The notes beneath the pieces are model-generated. The model searched no databases, was not told the origin of the DNA, and saw only the letters and a list, made by a program, of their open reading frames with translations. This document shows, one piece after another, positions 49,494 through 60,745 of a DNA stretch of 64,000 nt. Both the position numbers and the translations under genes were made by a program. The DNA is taken from assembly GCF_002008315.2 (NCBI RefSeq), contig NZ_MVDG02000001.1:1364001-1428000 (forward strand), read 5' to 3'. How positions within the stretch are numbered: the stretch's first letter is position 1; the number at the start of each line of letters is the position of its first letter. The stretch is from Arthrobacter sp. KBS0703. GTDB lineage: Bacteria > Actinomycetota > Actinomycetes > Actinomycetales > Micrococcaceae.

Positions 49494-49541
49494 CCCCGGA
49501 ACGAGGGGACTTTTTCCGGGGATCGCGTCCTTGGTCCAAGG
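49494..49541 (+). promoter_or_regulatory. Candidate structured 5' leader of the peroxidase gene
   Basis: CCCCGGAA (49494-49501) pairs with TTCCGGGG (49514-49521). The palindrome CCTTGG-T-CCAAGG lies at 49529-49541. Both are within 110 bases of the start codon. No known riboswitch motif was recognised. Confidence 0.35.
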
Positions 49542-49602
49542 TTTTCCGGAGAAGTGCACCCAATCATGGGCGCGTCCTATCCCTCGAATCGGCAGGTGTG
49601 CC

Positions 49603-52600
49603 ATGAAACTCTCAGCCAGATCCGGCCTGGCAGTGCAAGATAAGCCCCCAGGCCCCAACCAACTACCCCCCGCCCGGCGCCAGCGGCGACGCGTCACCGG
49701 CAAGCGTTCCGGCAAGCATTCCACTACGTTCCGGCTGGTCAGCGCAGCAACAGCCCTCGCCCTCCCGTTGGCCATGGGGCTGCCGGTCATCGCGGCCCAG
49801 GCGGTCACCGCCCCGGTCGGGCAGGGCTTCACCGTCACCGCCTCAGACCTCGCCTACATCCTCAAGCAGATCAAGATCGCGGAAGCTCACGTGGCCAACA
49901 CCACCTCCGTGACCGGCCCCTGCGGTGCCCTCATCGGAACGGGCCCGAACCAGATTCCCGACGCACTGACCTCCTACGGTCTGCGGACCGTCGACGGCTC
50001 CTGCAACAACCTGATCGCCGGCCGCGAGACCTTCGGCCAGTCTGACCAGACATTCCCCCGCTACGCCACGCCGGTCTTCAACGATGCAGACCCCGTGCCG
50101 GCAGGCTTCGGCCCTCCGGGCCCGTCGTCCTACAAGCAGAAAACCGGCAACGTTTTCGACAGCAAGCCCCGCGACATCAGCAACCTGATCGTGGACCAGA
50201 CCTCCACCAACCCCGCTGCCGTGGCCGCAGCCGGGTTCCCCGTCCGGACCCAGGGCAACGTTGGCGTTCACCCCTGCACCACGGACCCCGATCCCCTGGC
50301 CGTTCCCCCGGTGGCCGGCGTTCCCGACGGATGCGTGCCGTCGCACAACACGCTCTTCATCCCGAACGTCACCACTGACGTCGGCCTTTCACCGCCCTAC
50401 AACTCGATGTTCACCCTCTTCGGGCAGTTCTTCGACCACGGCGTGGACCAGACCGTCAAGAGCGGCGGCAACGTCTTCGTGCCGCTCCGGGACGACGATC
50501 CGCTGGTCGCCGGCAAGGACCACATCTTCGGCAACGCGGATGACCTGCCAGCCAACCAGCGCTTCATGGTGCTGACCCGTGCGCAGAACCAGCCCGGACC
50601 CGACGGGATCATGGGCACCGCCGATGACGTCCAGGACGCGTCCAACACCGACTCCCCCTACGTGGACCAGTCGCAGACGTACACGTCCCACCCCTCACAC
50701 CAGGTGTTCCTGCGGGAGTACGTGGACAACGCAGACGGCAAGCCGGTCTCGACCGGCAAGCTGCTCGGCGGGGAAGCCGGCACCAAGTCGGCCAACGGCA
50801 TGGCCACCTGGGCCACCACCAAGGCCCAGGCCGCAAAGCTTCTCGGCATTCAACTGCTCGACAAGGACGTGCTGAACGTCCCCCAGATCGCAGTGGACCC
50901 CTACGGCAAGTTCATCCCTGGTCCCGCCCGCGGGCTCCCGCAGTTCGTCACGGCAACCGGACTCGTGGAGGCCGATCGCACTGACAACAGCGGCAAGGGC
51001 ACCCTGGTGCCGGCCAACGTCAAGTACTTCGACACCCCGTTCCTGACGGACATCGCCCACAACGCCGACCCGTCCCCGCAGGACACGGACCACAACCCGT
51101 CCACTCCGCCCGTCACTCCCCTGCCGGATGCGGACACTACGGCCTCGGCAGACTTCGCCAGCCAGCCCCCCGGCACGTACGACGACGAAATGCTGAACGC
51201 GCACTTCATCGCCGGGGACGGCCGCGTCAACGAGAACATCGGCCTGTCCACCATCCACCAGGTCTTCCACTCCGAGCACGACCGCCTGGTGGAAGACTTC
51301 AAGACCACCCTGACCAACGACACGTCGGCCAAGGGCATTGCAGCACTGGCCGAGTGGAAATCCGCTCTGGGCACACCCGACGGCTGGAACGGCGAGCGCC
51401 TCTTCCAGGCCGCCCGCTTCGTCACCGAGATGGAGTACCAGCACCTGGTCTTCGAGGAGTTCGCCCGCAAGGTCCAGCCCGCAATCCAGCCGTTCCACGT
51501 CTACCACACGGACATCAACGCGGCCATCCACGCAGAATTCGCCCACGCGGTCTACCGGTTCGGACACTCAATGCTGACCGAGACCATCGCCCGCACCAAC
51601 CCGGACGGGACCGACAACTCCATCCCGCTGCTGAACGGCTTCCTCAACCCGCCGTCCTACACCGACGACGGCCATGGAGGCCAGCTCACCTCGGAACAGG
51701 CTGCGGGCGCGGTCGTCATGGGCATGAGTGACCAGACCGGCAACGAACTCGATGAGTTTGTGACCGATACGCTGCGCAACAACCTGCTGGGCCTTCCGCT
51801 GGACCTCGCGACGATCAACATGACCCGTGCACGGGAGGCAGGCGTTCCGCCCCTGAACGAGGTGCGCCGCCAGATCCACGACTCCACCGGAGACGGCCAG
51901 CTCACGCCATACACGAGTTGGGCCGACTTTGGCCAGAACATCAAGCACCCTGAGTCACTGATCAACTTTGTCGCCGCCTACGGCACCTACCCGACCATCA
52001 CCGGCGCAACCACGCTGGCTGACAAGCGGGCAGCTGCCAAGGCCATCGTGGACCCGGGCCCCGGTGCAACGCCTCCCACCGCCGACATGATGGACTTCAT
52101 GAACAGCGCCGGCGCGTGGGCCAACCAGGAGACCGGCCTGAACAAGGTCGACCTGTGGGTGGGCGGACTCGCTGAGAAGACCAACCTCTTCGGCGGCCTG
52201 CTGGGCAGCACCTTCAACTACGTGTTCGAGAACCAGCTCACCGATCTCCAAAACGGCGACCGGCTGTACTACCTGGCACGCACGCCCGGCATGAACCTGC
52301 GCACCCAGCTCGAGGGCAACAGCTTCGCCGAGATGATCATGCGCAACACCGACGGCACGCACACGCTGAAGGCCGACGTCTTCGCCACGGCCGACTGCAA
52401 GTTCCAGCTGGGCAATCTCGCCGGCACCCCGGAGGGTTATCTCGCTTCCGGCCCCTCCGTCGCCGACGATCCGACCACACCGGACTGCAACGAGAACCTG
52501 CTGCTCCTGCGCAAGCCGGACGGCACCATCCAGTACCAGGAGAAGAACACGGTCGACCCGTCGGGCATCAACGGCCAGTCGGTCTACAACGGCACCGCCA

Positions 52601-55470
52601 ATGCGGACCGGGTGGCAGGCGGCAACGACAACGACACGATCTGGGGCAATGCCGGTAACGACGTTATTGAGGGCCAGGGCGGTGATGACGTTGCCCTGGG
52701 CGGCGACGGCAATGACCGCATCACGGACCTCTCCGGCGCCGACGTCCTCAAGGGCGGTCCCGGCAACGACTACCTCAACTCCGGCATCGGCGACGACATC
52801 ATGATGGGCGGCGACGGCCAGGACTTCACCAACGGCGGAGCCAACGACAACGAGACCTTTGCCGGCCCCGGCAACGACTTCGTGCGGGCCGGTGACGGTG
52901 CCGACGCCGTCTTTGGCGATGGAGGTGACGACTGGATTCAGGGCGGCTCAGGCCAGGACCTGCTCCAGGGCGACCATGGTGCACCGTTCTTCGACGACCC
53001 GGCCCAGACCAAGCCGGGAAATGACATCATGATCGGCCAAGTAGGCGAGAACGACTACGACGCGGAAGGCGGCGACGATCTCATGGCGTCGAATGCGGCG
53101 ATCGACCGTTTCGCCGGTGCGGCCGGTTTCGACTGGGCCATCCACCAGTACGACACGGTGGGCGCCAACGATGACATGAAGATCAACCAGAACCTTGCCG
53201 GCCTCCCGCTGCAGATCGTGGTCAACCGTGACCGGTGGCAGGAAACTGAGGCCAACTCCGGTTCCGCGTTCAACGACGTCATCAAGGGCGACGACGTGGT
53301 GCCCAGTGCCGTGGGCGGTGCAGGCTTCAGCGGCTGCGACGTGCTCGACCAGACGGGCATCGACCGCATCGCGGGCCTGGCCAATCTCCTCCCCGCTCCG
53401 AGCACCCCGCTCGCCCCGGTGGAAGCGGCATCCGCCATGGGCGTCTGCCCGCTCGAGGGCCCTGTCTGGGGAGATGGAAACATCCTCCTCGGCGGCCTCG
53501 GCAGCGACAGCATCGAGGGCCGCGGCGCCAACGACGTGATCGACGGCGACCGGTACGTCCAGGTGCGGATCAGCGTGCGGACCAACCCGGCCGACGCCGC
53601 AACGGAAATCGGCAGCACGGACCTCATGGAGCACACCTACCAGGCGGGCAACCCCCATACCCTGGAGGCGGACGTTGCCGCCGGTGTCATCGATCCCGGC
53701 AACCTAGTCGCGGTCCGCGAGGTCATCACCCCCACGGCAGCCCAGACCGCCGGCAACATCGACACCGCGGTGTTCTCCGGTCCCCAGGCCAACTACACCG
53801 TCACCACTACCGGCGGCGACGGCACCATTGGCTCGGCGGGCTCGACCACCACGGTGACCGACAACGTCGGCACCGATGGCACCGACACCTTGCGGAACAT
53901 CGAGGTGCTCGCCTTTTCCGACACTGTTGTCACCAACGCTCCGGTCATCGGCATTGCGACAGCCGGCAACGCTCGGGCCACAGTTACGTGGACAGCGCCG
54001 ACCATCGGCGTAGCCAGCAGCTTCAACGTGAAGGTACTGGATGTCACGACCAACCCGGCCGGAGTCCAGGTGGGAGCCTTGCTCCCCGCAGCCGGCACGG
54101 ACACGAGCCTGGTGGTTCCTGGCCTGACCAACGGGAATCACTATGTTTTCCAGGTCTCGGCAACCAACGCACAGGGCACCAGCCCGTTCTCGGCATCATC
54201 CAACGTAGTCACTCCGGCGCCAACGGCGGAACTGACTGTTGCGGACGCTCCGACCCTCGTGACCGCAACTGCCGGTGACGGCACGGCAACGCTCAACTGG
54301 ACCGCTCCGGCCTCGGACGGCGGCTCGCCCATCACCGGATTCACCGTGCGTGCCTTCGACGGAACCACGTTGGCTGCGACCCAGCCGGTCACCGGCAACG
54401 TGACCACCGCCGTCGTTACTGGGCTCACCAACGGGACTGCCTATACGTTCGACGTGGCGGCGGTCAACGCAGTAGGCACTGGAGGGGCCTCGGCCGCCTC
54501 CGCGGCAGTGACACCTGCAGCACCAGTGACACTGGTAGCTCCGGGAGCCGCCCGCAACGCCGCCGGTGTGGCCGGCAATGCCCAGGTAACCCTCAGTTGG
54601 CTCGCTCCGCTGCCGGTACCCAACGCGGCACCGGTCACGGGCTTCGAAATCCGCACGTTCGTAGGGACCAGTACCACCCCCGTGCGGACAACAACTGTAG
54701 GAACGGGCACCAGTGCAGTGGTGAACACCCTGATCAATGCGACCGGCTACACCTTCGATGTTGCAGCGACCAGTACCGCAGGAACGGGGGCACGGTCGGC
54801 CCGCACGGCCCTCGTGACGCCCCGCTCGGAGTTCATCGCTCCGACCGTGACGGCCAGGACGCCAGCTGCTGGCGCCAGGTCCGTCAACCAAGGAGGCAAC
54901 GTGACCGCGACGTTCAGCGAAGCGGTCGCAAATGTCGGCACCGGAACGTTCGCCCTGCGGCTCAACGGTTCGGCGACCGCGATCCCCGCCACGGTGACGT
55001 ACAACAACGCCACGAGGACGGCGACGCTGGATCCGAATGCGAACCTGCTGCCGGACCGCACGTACACCGCATCTATGTCCTCGATCAGGGATACGGCCGG
55101 CAACACGATCGCGTTCACGTCGTGGCAGTTCACCACCGGCCCGGCGCCCACGCTGGTTTCGGTATCACCGGGCATCGGCACCACCGGAGCCCGCCGCACC
55201 GCCAACATCACGGCGCGGTTCAGTGAGAACATCACCGGCGTTTCGGCGGCCACTGTACGGGTCACGAGAGTGTCCAACGGCGCAACTGTCACTGCCGCTC
55301 TCGGGTTCAACAGCACGAACCGGACGCTGACCATCAACCCGGGCTCCACCCTCCTGGCCAACACGCAATACCGGGTCACCATCACCGGCGGCACAGGAGC
55401 AGTCCGCGACCTCGCGGGCAACCCGTTCGCCACCCGCACCTGGGTGTTCACGACGGGATCCGCCCTCTAG
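49603..55470 (+). CDS. Secreted heme peroxidase with RTX, fibronectin III and Ig-like domains
   Basis: A protein of about 1955 residues. A long basic N-region and hydrophobic core (about 45-70; ALALPLAMGLPVIAAQAV) form the export signal. The animal-type heme peroxidase domain spans about 75-1000. The distal motif FGQFFDHGVD has Gln275, Asp278 and His279. AGDGRVNENIGL has Arg541 and Glu544, and the proximal motif is FGHSML with His655. These correspond to the myeloperoxidase catalytic and heme-ester residues. RTX calcium repeats (GGxGNDxI type) occupy about 1000-1150, with a second short group near 1300. Fibronectin III domains lie at about 1442-1541, 1545-1642 and 1644-1742. Two SbsA-type Ig-like domains lie at about 1744-1845 and 1846-1954. 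There is no cell-wall sorting signal. The start has only a weak site. Confidence 0.9.
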   Translation: MKLSARSGLAVQDKPPGPNQLPPARRQRRRVTGKRSGKHSTTFRLVSAATALALPLAMGLPVIAAQAVTAPVGQGFTVTASDLAYILKQIKIAEAHVANTTSVTGPCGALIGTGPNQIPDALTSYGLRTVDGSCNNLIAGRETFGQSDQTFPRYATPVFNDADPVPAGFGPPGPSSYKQKTGNVFDSKPRDISNLIVDQTSTNPAAVAAAGFPVRTQGNVGVHPCTTDPDPLAVPPVAGVPDGCVPSHNTLFIPNVTTDVGLSPPYNSMFTLFGQFFDHGVDQTVKSGGNVFVPLRDDDPLVAGKDHIFGNADDLPANQRFMVLTRAQNQPGPDGIMGTADDVQDASNTDSPYVDQSQTYTSHPSHQVFLREYVDNADGKPVSTGKLLGGEAGTKSANGMATWATTKAQAAKLLGIQLLDKDVLNVPQIAVDPYGKFIPGPARGLPQFVTATGLVEADRTDNSGKGTLVPANVKYFDTPFLTDIAHNADPSPQDTDHNPSTPPVTPLPDADTTASADFASQPPGTYDDEMLNAHFIAGDGRVNENIGLSTIHQVFHSEHDRLVEDFKTTLTNDTSAKGIAALAEWKSALGTPDGWNGERLFQAARFVTEMEYQHLVFEEFARKVQPAIQPFHVYHTDINAAIHAEFAHAVYRFGHSMLTETIARTNPDGTDNSIPLLNGFLNPPSYTDDGHGGQLTSEQAAGAVVMGMSDQTGNELDEFVTDTLRNNLLGLPLDLATINMTRAREAGVPPLNEVRRQIHDSTGDGQLTPYTSWADFGQNIKHPESLINFVAAYGTYPTITGATTLADKRAAAKAIVDPGPGATPPTADMMDFMNSAGAWANQETGLNKVDLWVGGLAEKTNLFGGLLGSTFNYVFENQLTDLQNGDRLYYLARTPGMNLRTQLEGNSFAEMIMRNTDGTHTLKADVFATADCKFQLGNLAGTPEGYLASGPSVADDPTTPDCNENLLLLRKPDGTIQYQEKNTVDPSGINGQSVYNGTANADRVAGGNDNDTIWGNAGNDVIEGQGGDDVALGGDGNDRITDLSGADVLKGGPGNDYLNSGIGDDIMMGGDGQDFTNGGANDNETFAGPGNDFVRAGDGADAVFGDGGDDWIQGGSGQDLLQGDHGAPFFDDPAQTKPGNDIMIGQVGENDYDAEGGDDLMASNAAIDRFAGAAGFDWAIHQYDTVGANDDMKINQNLAGLPLQIVVNRDRWQETEANSGSAFNDVIKGDDVVPSAVGGAGFSGCDVLDQTGIDRIAGLANLLPAPSTPLAPVEAASAMGVCPLEGPVWGDGNILLGGLGSDSIEGRGANDVIDGDRYVQVRISVRTNPADAATEIGSTDLMEHTYQAGNPHTLEADVAAGVIDPGNLVAVREVITPTAAQTAGNIDTAVFSGPQANYTVTTTGGDGTIGSAGSTTTVTDNVGTDGTDTLRNIEVLAFSDTVVTNAPVIGIATAGNARATVTWTAPTIGVASSFNVKVLDVTTNPAGVQVGALLPAAGTDTSLVVPGLTNGNHYVFQVSATNAQGTSPFSASSNVVTPAPTAELTVADAPTLVTATAGDGTATLNWTAPASDGGSPITGFTVRAFDGTTLAATQPVTGNVTTAVVTGLTNGTAYTFDVAAVNAVGTGGASAASAAVTPAAPVTLVAPGAARNAAGVAGNAQVTLSWLAPLPVPNAAPVTGFEIRTFVGTSTTPVRTTTVGTGTSAVVNTLINATGYTFDVAATSTAGTGARSARTALVTPRSEFIAPTVTARTPAAGARSVNQGGNVTATFSEAVANVGTGTFALRLNGSATAIPATVTYNNATRTATLDPNANLLPDRTYTASMSSIRDTAGNTIAFTSWQFTTGPAPTLVSVSPGIGTTGARRTANITARFSENITGVSAATVRVTRVSNGATVTAALGFNSTNRTLTINPGSTLLANTQYRVTITGGTGAVRDLAGNPFATRTWVFTTGSAL

Positions 55471-55514
55471 GGCTACGGGGCGGCCGGGCCCCTAACCCCG
55501 GCTCGAACGAAGTC

Positions 55515-55554
55515 AGACGTCCGGCCCGTCGCGCAAGCGGCGGGCCGGACGTCT
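55515..55554. terminator. Bidirectional terminator, peroxidase / UvrA-like
   Basis: An 18-base stem (AGACGTCCGGCCCG and beyond, one T-G) capped by a GCAA tetraloop. It lies 44 bases after the peroxidase stop and about 85 before the end of the convergent UvrA-like gene. Confidence 0.87.
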
Positions 55555-55638
55555 GCAGCTACACGGCGAAACCCTTGAGGTGAAGAACAAGCCGGCCGAG
55601 GGCTGGGTGCGCCCCGGGGCGCCCGGCATTGCTTTCCG

Positions 55639-58032
<2,394 letters not shown>

Positions 58033-58157
58033 CGTGGCTCCATTGGTTGAGGGGCCCGCCTTCGCGGCCTCCGTCGGCGTCGTCTGGCTCTATCTAACCA
58101 GCTTCGGGGTCCGGTCCGGTCTCGCCCGGCCCCGCGGCGGAACAGGACCCGGGAAAG

Positions 58158-58514
58158 TTATTTGTCTTCAAGCAGCCCGAGGACGTTGCCGTCAGGGTCG
58201 GTGACGGTGGCCACCATGCGGCCGCCGCCGACGTCGTGCGCCGGCTCCTTCACGGTGGCACCGGCGGCGGTCACCTCGGCCAGCTTCGCCTCGATGTCCG
58301 GCACGTGCCAGTAGGCCACCGGTGAGGTCATGGCCTGCGGCCCGCCGCCGGGCACCAGTCCGATGTGCTGGCCGGCGGCATCGAAGCCGACGTAGTAGGG
58401 CCCCTCGGTCTGGGGCGCTACGCCGAGCAGGGCGGCGTAAACGGCTGTCGCAGCCGCCAGGTCGGAAACGGGATGCAGTACGGTCTTGATTCCCTGGGTT
58501 GAAGAGCCGGTCAT
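58158..58514 (-). CDS. VOC family protein
   Basis: A 118-residue single-domain glyoxalase-fold protein. GIKTVLHPVSDLAAATAVYAA opens it and MVATVTDPDGNVLGLLEDK closes it. The substrate is unknown. ATG at 58514 has an AGGAGTGACC-type site upstream on the minus strand. It lies about 125 bases behind the start of the UvrA-like gene on the same strand, so the two could be co-transcribed. Confidence 0.88.
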   Translation of the reverse strand: MTGSSTQGIKTVLHPVSDLAAATAVYAALLGVAPQTEGPYYVGFDAAGQHIGLVPGGGPQAMTSPVAYWHVPDIEAKLAEVTAAGATVKEPAHDVGGGRMVATVTDPDGNVLGLLEDK

Positions 58515-58861
58515 GGTCACTCCTGAGGTGTTGGATCTGGTCGGGATGGTTAGGCTGAGGACGAACGGAAAGTCCGGAAAGGCAGCCCGGTCGCCCGGCC
58601 GGCAATTTCGCCGTCGGTTGTTCGCCTTCGTCGTGCGCAGGCCGCGAAAGGACGCCGGACCGCCGGGCTGGTCACATGCGAGATCGTGCCATGTGCTACC
58701 GGAGTTGTCTAGCGCCGCCAGGGACCCTCTGCCGCTGAGCCAAGGCCGCTTCAGCGGGGACGAGGAACTCTTCTCGGCCGGGCTGAAGATGCTGGTCAGG
58801 GGCATGATCCGGTCCGGGCACATCCATTGTCTTAAGCTCCGGTGTCGCTAAGAATGAACGA
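58515..58861. other. Intergenic region, VOC / type III PKS
   Basis: About 347 bases between divergent genes. A promoter for the polyketide synthase gene is proposed at its right end. No gene is supported. A plus-strand open frame at 58486-58851 has no family features. Confidence 0.5.
58827..58854 (+). promoter_or_regulatory. Candidate promoter of the type III PKS operon
   Basis: TTGTCT (58827-58832) and TAAGAA (58849-58854) are 16 bases apart. The -10 box ends seven bases before the ATG at 58862, and no ribosome site is present, so a leaderless mRNA is likely. Confidence 0.42.
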
Positions 58862-60043
58862 ATGACGGTCTATGTGCGCGCCCTCGAAACTGCTGTTCCG
58901 CCGACATTGCTTGTCCAGACGGAAGCCCGTGACGTCTTTGCCGCCCAGCCCGGCCTGACACGGCTCGGTTCACGGCTGGTGGCCACGTGCTTCGACTCGG
59001 CCGCGATTGACACGCGGTACACGGCGGTCGAGGAACTGACCATGGACTCCCGGGCAGTCAATCCGCAATTTTTCGACCCCGGCACCGGCCTGCTCCGCAG
59101 TCCCAGCACCAAGGCCCGCAACGACCTCTTCGCCACCGAGGCCACGAAGCTGTTCATCGAGGCCGCCCGCGCGGCCGTGGCTGCGTGCGCCGGCATCGAT
59201 CCACCCGACATAACTCACCTCATCACCGTCTCCTGCACGGGATTCTTCAACCCCGGCCCTGACTACAAGATCGTGCGCGCCCTGGGGCTCAACCCGGCGG
59301 TGCAGCGGTACCACCTGGGCTTCATGGGCTGCTATGCGGCGTTCCCGGCGCTCCGTGCCGCCAAGTCCTTCTGCGAGGCGGATCCGGAGGCCGTTGTCCT
59401 CATCGTGTGCGCAGAGCTGTGCTCGCTCCATGTCCGGACGTCCAACGATCCGGACGCCATCATGGGGTCCGCGCTGTTCGCGGACGGCGCCGCGGCCGCC
59501 GTCGTGACGGCGCGGGAGGTTCCCGAGTCAACGGCGCTGTTCCAGCTGGACCACTTCGAGACTGTCCTGACCCCCGTGGGTGAAGACTCAATGGCATGGA
59601 ACATCGGTGATGAGGGCTTTGAAATGGTCCTCGGAAACTACGTGCCGCACATCATCGACGACCACATCGTGGGCGCCCTGGAGCCGCTGCTGGCCCGCGA
59701 CGCCTCGCTGAGCGGACTCCCGTACCGGGACATCACGCACTGGGCCATCCATCCCGGCGGCCGGAGCATTCTGGACAAGGTCCAGTCCCGGCTCGAGCTC
59801 ACGGACGAACAGCTGGTCCCGGCCCGCGAGACGCTGCGGAATTTCGGCAACATGAGCAGCGCCACGGTGATGTTTGTCCTCAAGCACATCCTCGACCTCC
59901 CGCCGCGTGAAGGCGATGAACGCATCTGCTCAATGGCTTTTGGGCCCGGGCTGACCGTGGAAACCGGACTCTTCACCAAGGTTCGGCAACCCCTGCCGGA
60001 CATTCCGTTGCCCGCCGGTGAGGCCGAATCGTCCCTCGCCTGA
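58862..60043 (+). CDS. Type III polyketide synthase
   Basis: A 393-residue chalcone-synthase-like enzyme. The Cys-His-Asn triad is Cys157 (HLGFMGCYAAF), His297 (HWAIHPGG) and Asn330 (NFGNMSSATV). SCTGFFNPGPDYKIVRALGL is the characteristic CoA-tunnel region. It condenses malonyl-CoA units on an acyl-CoA starter. The product, probably an alkylresorcinol or pyrone, cannot be read from sequence. It leads a three-gene operon with a methyltransferase (six bases on) and an FAD monooxygenase, an arrangement similar in logic to srs-type phenolic-lipid clusters. Confidence 0.93.
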   Translation: MTVYVRALETAVPPTLLVQTEARDVFAAQPGLTRLGSRLVATCFDSAAIDTRYTAVEELTMDSRAVNPQFFDPGTGLLRSPSTKARNDLFATEATKLFIEAARAAVAACAGIDPPDITHLITVSCTGFFNPGPDYKIVRALGLNPAVQRYHLGFMGCYAAFPALRAAKSFCEADPEAVVLIVCAELCSLHVRTSNDPDAIMGSALFADGAAAAVVTAREVPESTALFQLDHFETVLTPVGEDSMAWNIGDEGFEMVLGNYVPHIIDDHIVGALEPLLARDASLSGLPYRDITHWAIHPGGRSILDKVQSRLELTDEQLVPARETLRNFGNMSSATVMFVLKHILDLPPREGDERICSMAFGPGLTVETGLFTKVRQPLPDIPLPAGEAESSLA

Positions 60044-60049
60044 CCTGTC

Positions 60050-60745
60050 ATGGGAATCCTGGGAGCCCGCGACACCCACGCCGTTGAAGAGATGGACCGG
60101 CCGGACTGCGACCCGGACCGCCTTGACCGCACCTACAGGCAGTTTGCGCTGGTCAACCGCGCTTTGTCCGGCTGGCACGGCCTGTATCGCCGCAGGGTAC
60201 GGCCGCTCCTCCCACGGACGGGCCCGGCCAGTCTCCTGGACGTAGGCTCTGGCGGAGGCGACGTGGCCCTGATGTTCGCCCGCTGGGCCGCCACGGACGG
60301 AATTGATCTCCGGGTCACCGGCATCGATCCGGACGAGCGGGCCTACCGCTTTGCCGCGAACCGGGAGCCGGTGCCGGGTGTGCGGTTCCGCCAGGCCACG
60401 AGCGCCGAGCTTGTCGCGGAGGGCGCGGCATACGACGTCGTGATTTCGAACCATGTGCTGCACCACCTGGACGCGCGCGAACTGCAGTCATTCCTCGGCG
60501 ACTCGGCCGCGCTGGCCCGGGGTGCTGCGTTCCACAACGACCTCCGGCGCAGCGCGGCGGCCTACGCCCTGTTTGCGGCCGCCGCGCTGCCGCTGACGGG
60601 CTCGTACATCCGGCGCGACGGCCTGACCTCCATCAGGCGCAGCTACACCGTTCCGGAACTCGCCGCCGTCGTCCCCAACGGCTGGACAGCCGAGCCCCAC
60701 TCCCCGTTCCATTGCCTGCTCACGTACCGCAAGGGGGCTGCATGA
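60050..60745 (+). CDS. Class I SAM-dependent methyltransferase
   Basis: A 231-residue Rossmann-fold methyltransferase. LLDVGSGGGDVALMFARW is motif I, TGIDPDERAYRFA is motif II, and VISNHVLHHLDARELQ is the post-II region. It probably methylates the polyketide made by the adjacent synthase, by context. ATG at 60050 lies six bases after the PKS stop. It overlaps the next gene as ATGA, so the operon is coupled. Confidence 0.9.
   Translation: MGILGARDTHAVEEMDRPDCDPDRLDRTYRQFALVNRALSGWHGLYRRRVRPLLPRTGPASLLDVGSGGGDVALMFARWAATDGIDLRVTGIDPDERAYRFAANREPVPGVRFRQATSAELVAEGAAYDVVISNHVLHHLDARELQSFLGDSAALARGAAFHNDLRRSAAAYALFAAAALPLTGSYIRRDGLTSIRRSYTVPELAAVVPNGWTAEPHSPFHCLLTYRKGAA

Larger units (their letters stand above)
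48919..49602. other. Long non-coding region before the peroxidase gene
   Basis: About 680 bases with no supported gene. It holds a terminator-like hairpin at 49312-49348 and a structured stretch at 49494-49541, described separately. A CTGAG/CTCAG hairpin lies near 49240. Open frames on both strands here look like GC-driven artefacts. Confidence 0.55.

Noticed and set aside
49470..49602. Known riboswitch (for example ydaO/c-di-AMP type) before the peroxidase gene
   Set aside because: The conserved sequence elements of that class were not found; only generic hairpins are visible.
49284..49838. Minus-strand open frame before and into the peroxidase gene
   Set aside because: It runs through the terminator hairpin and the start of the peroxidase gene and has a low-complexity composition.
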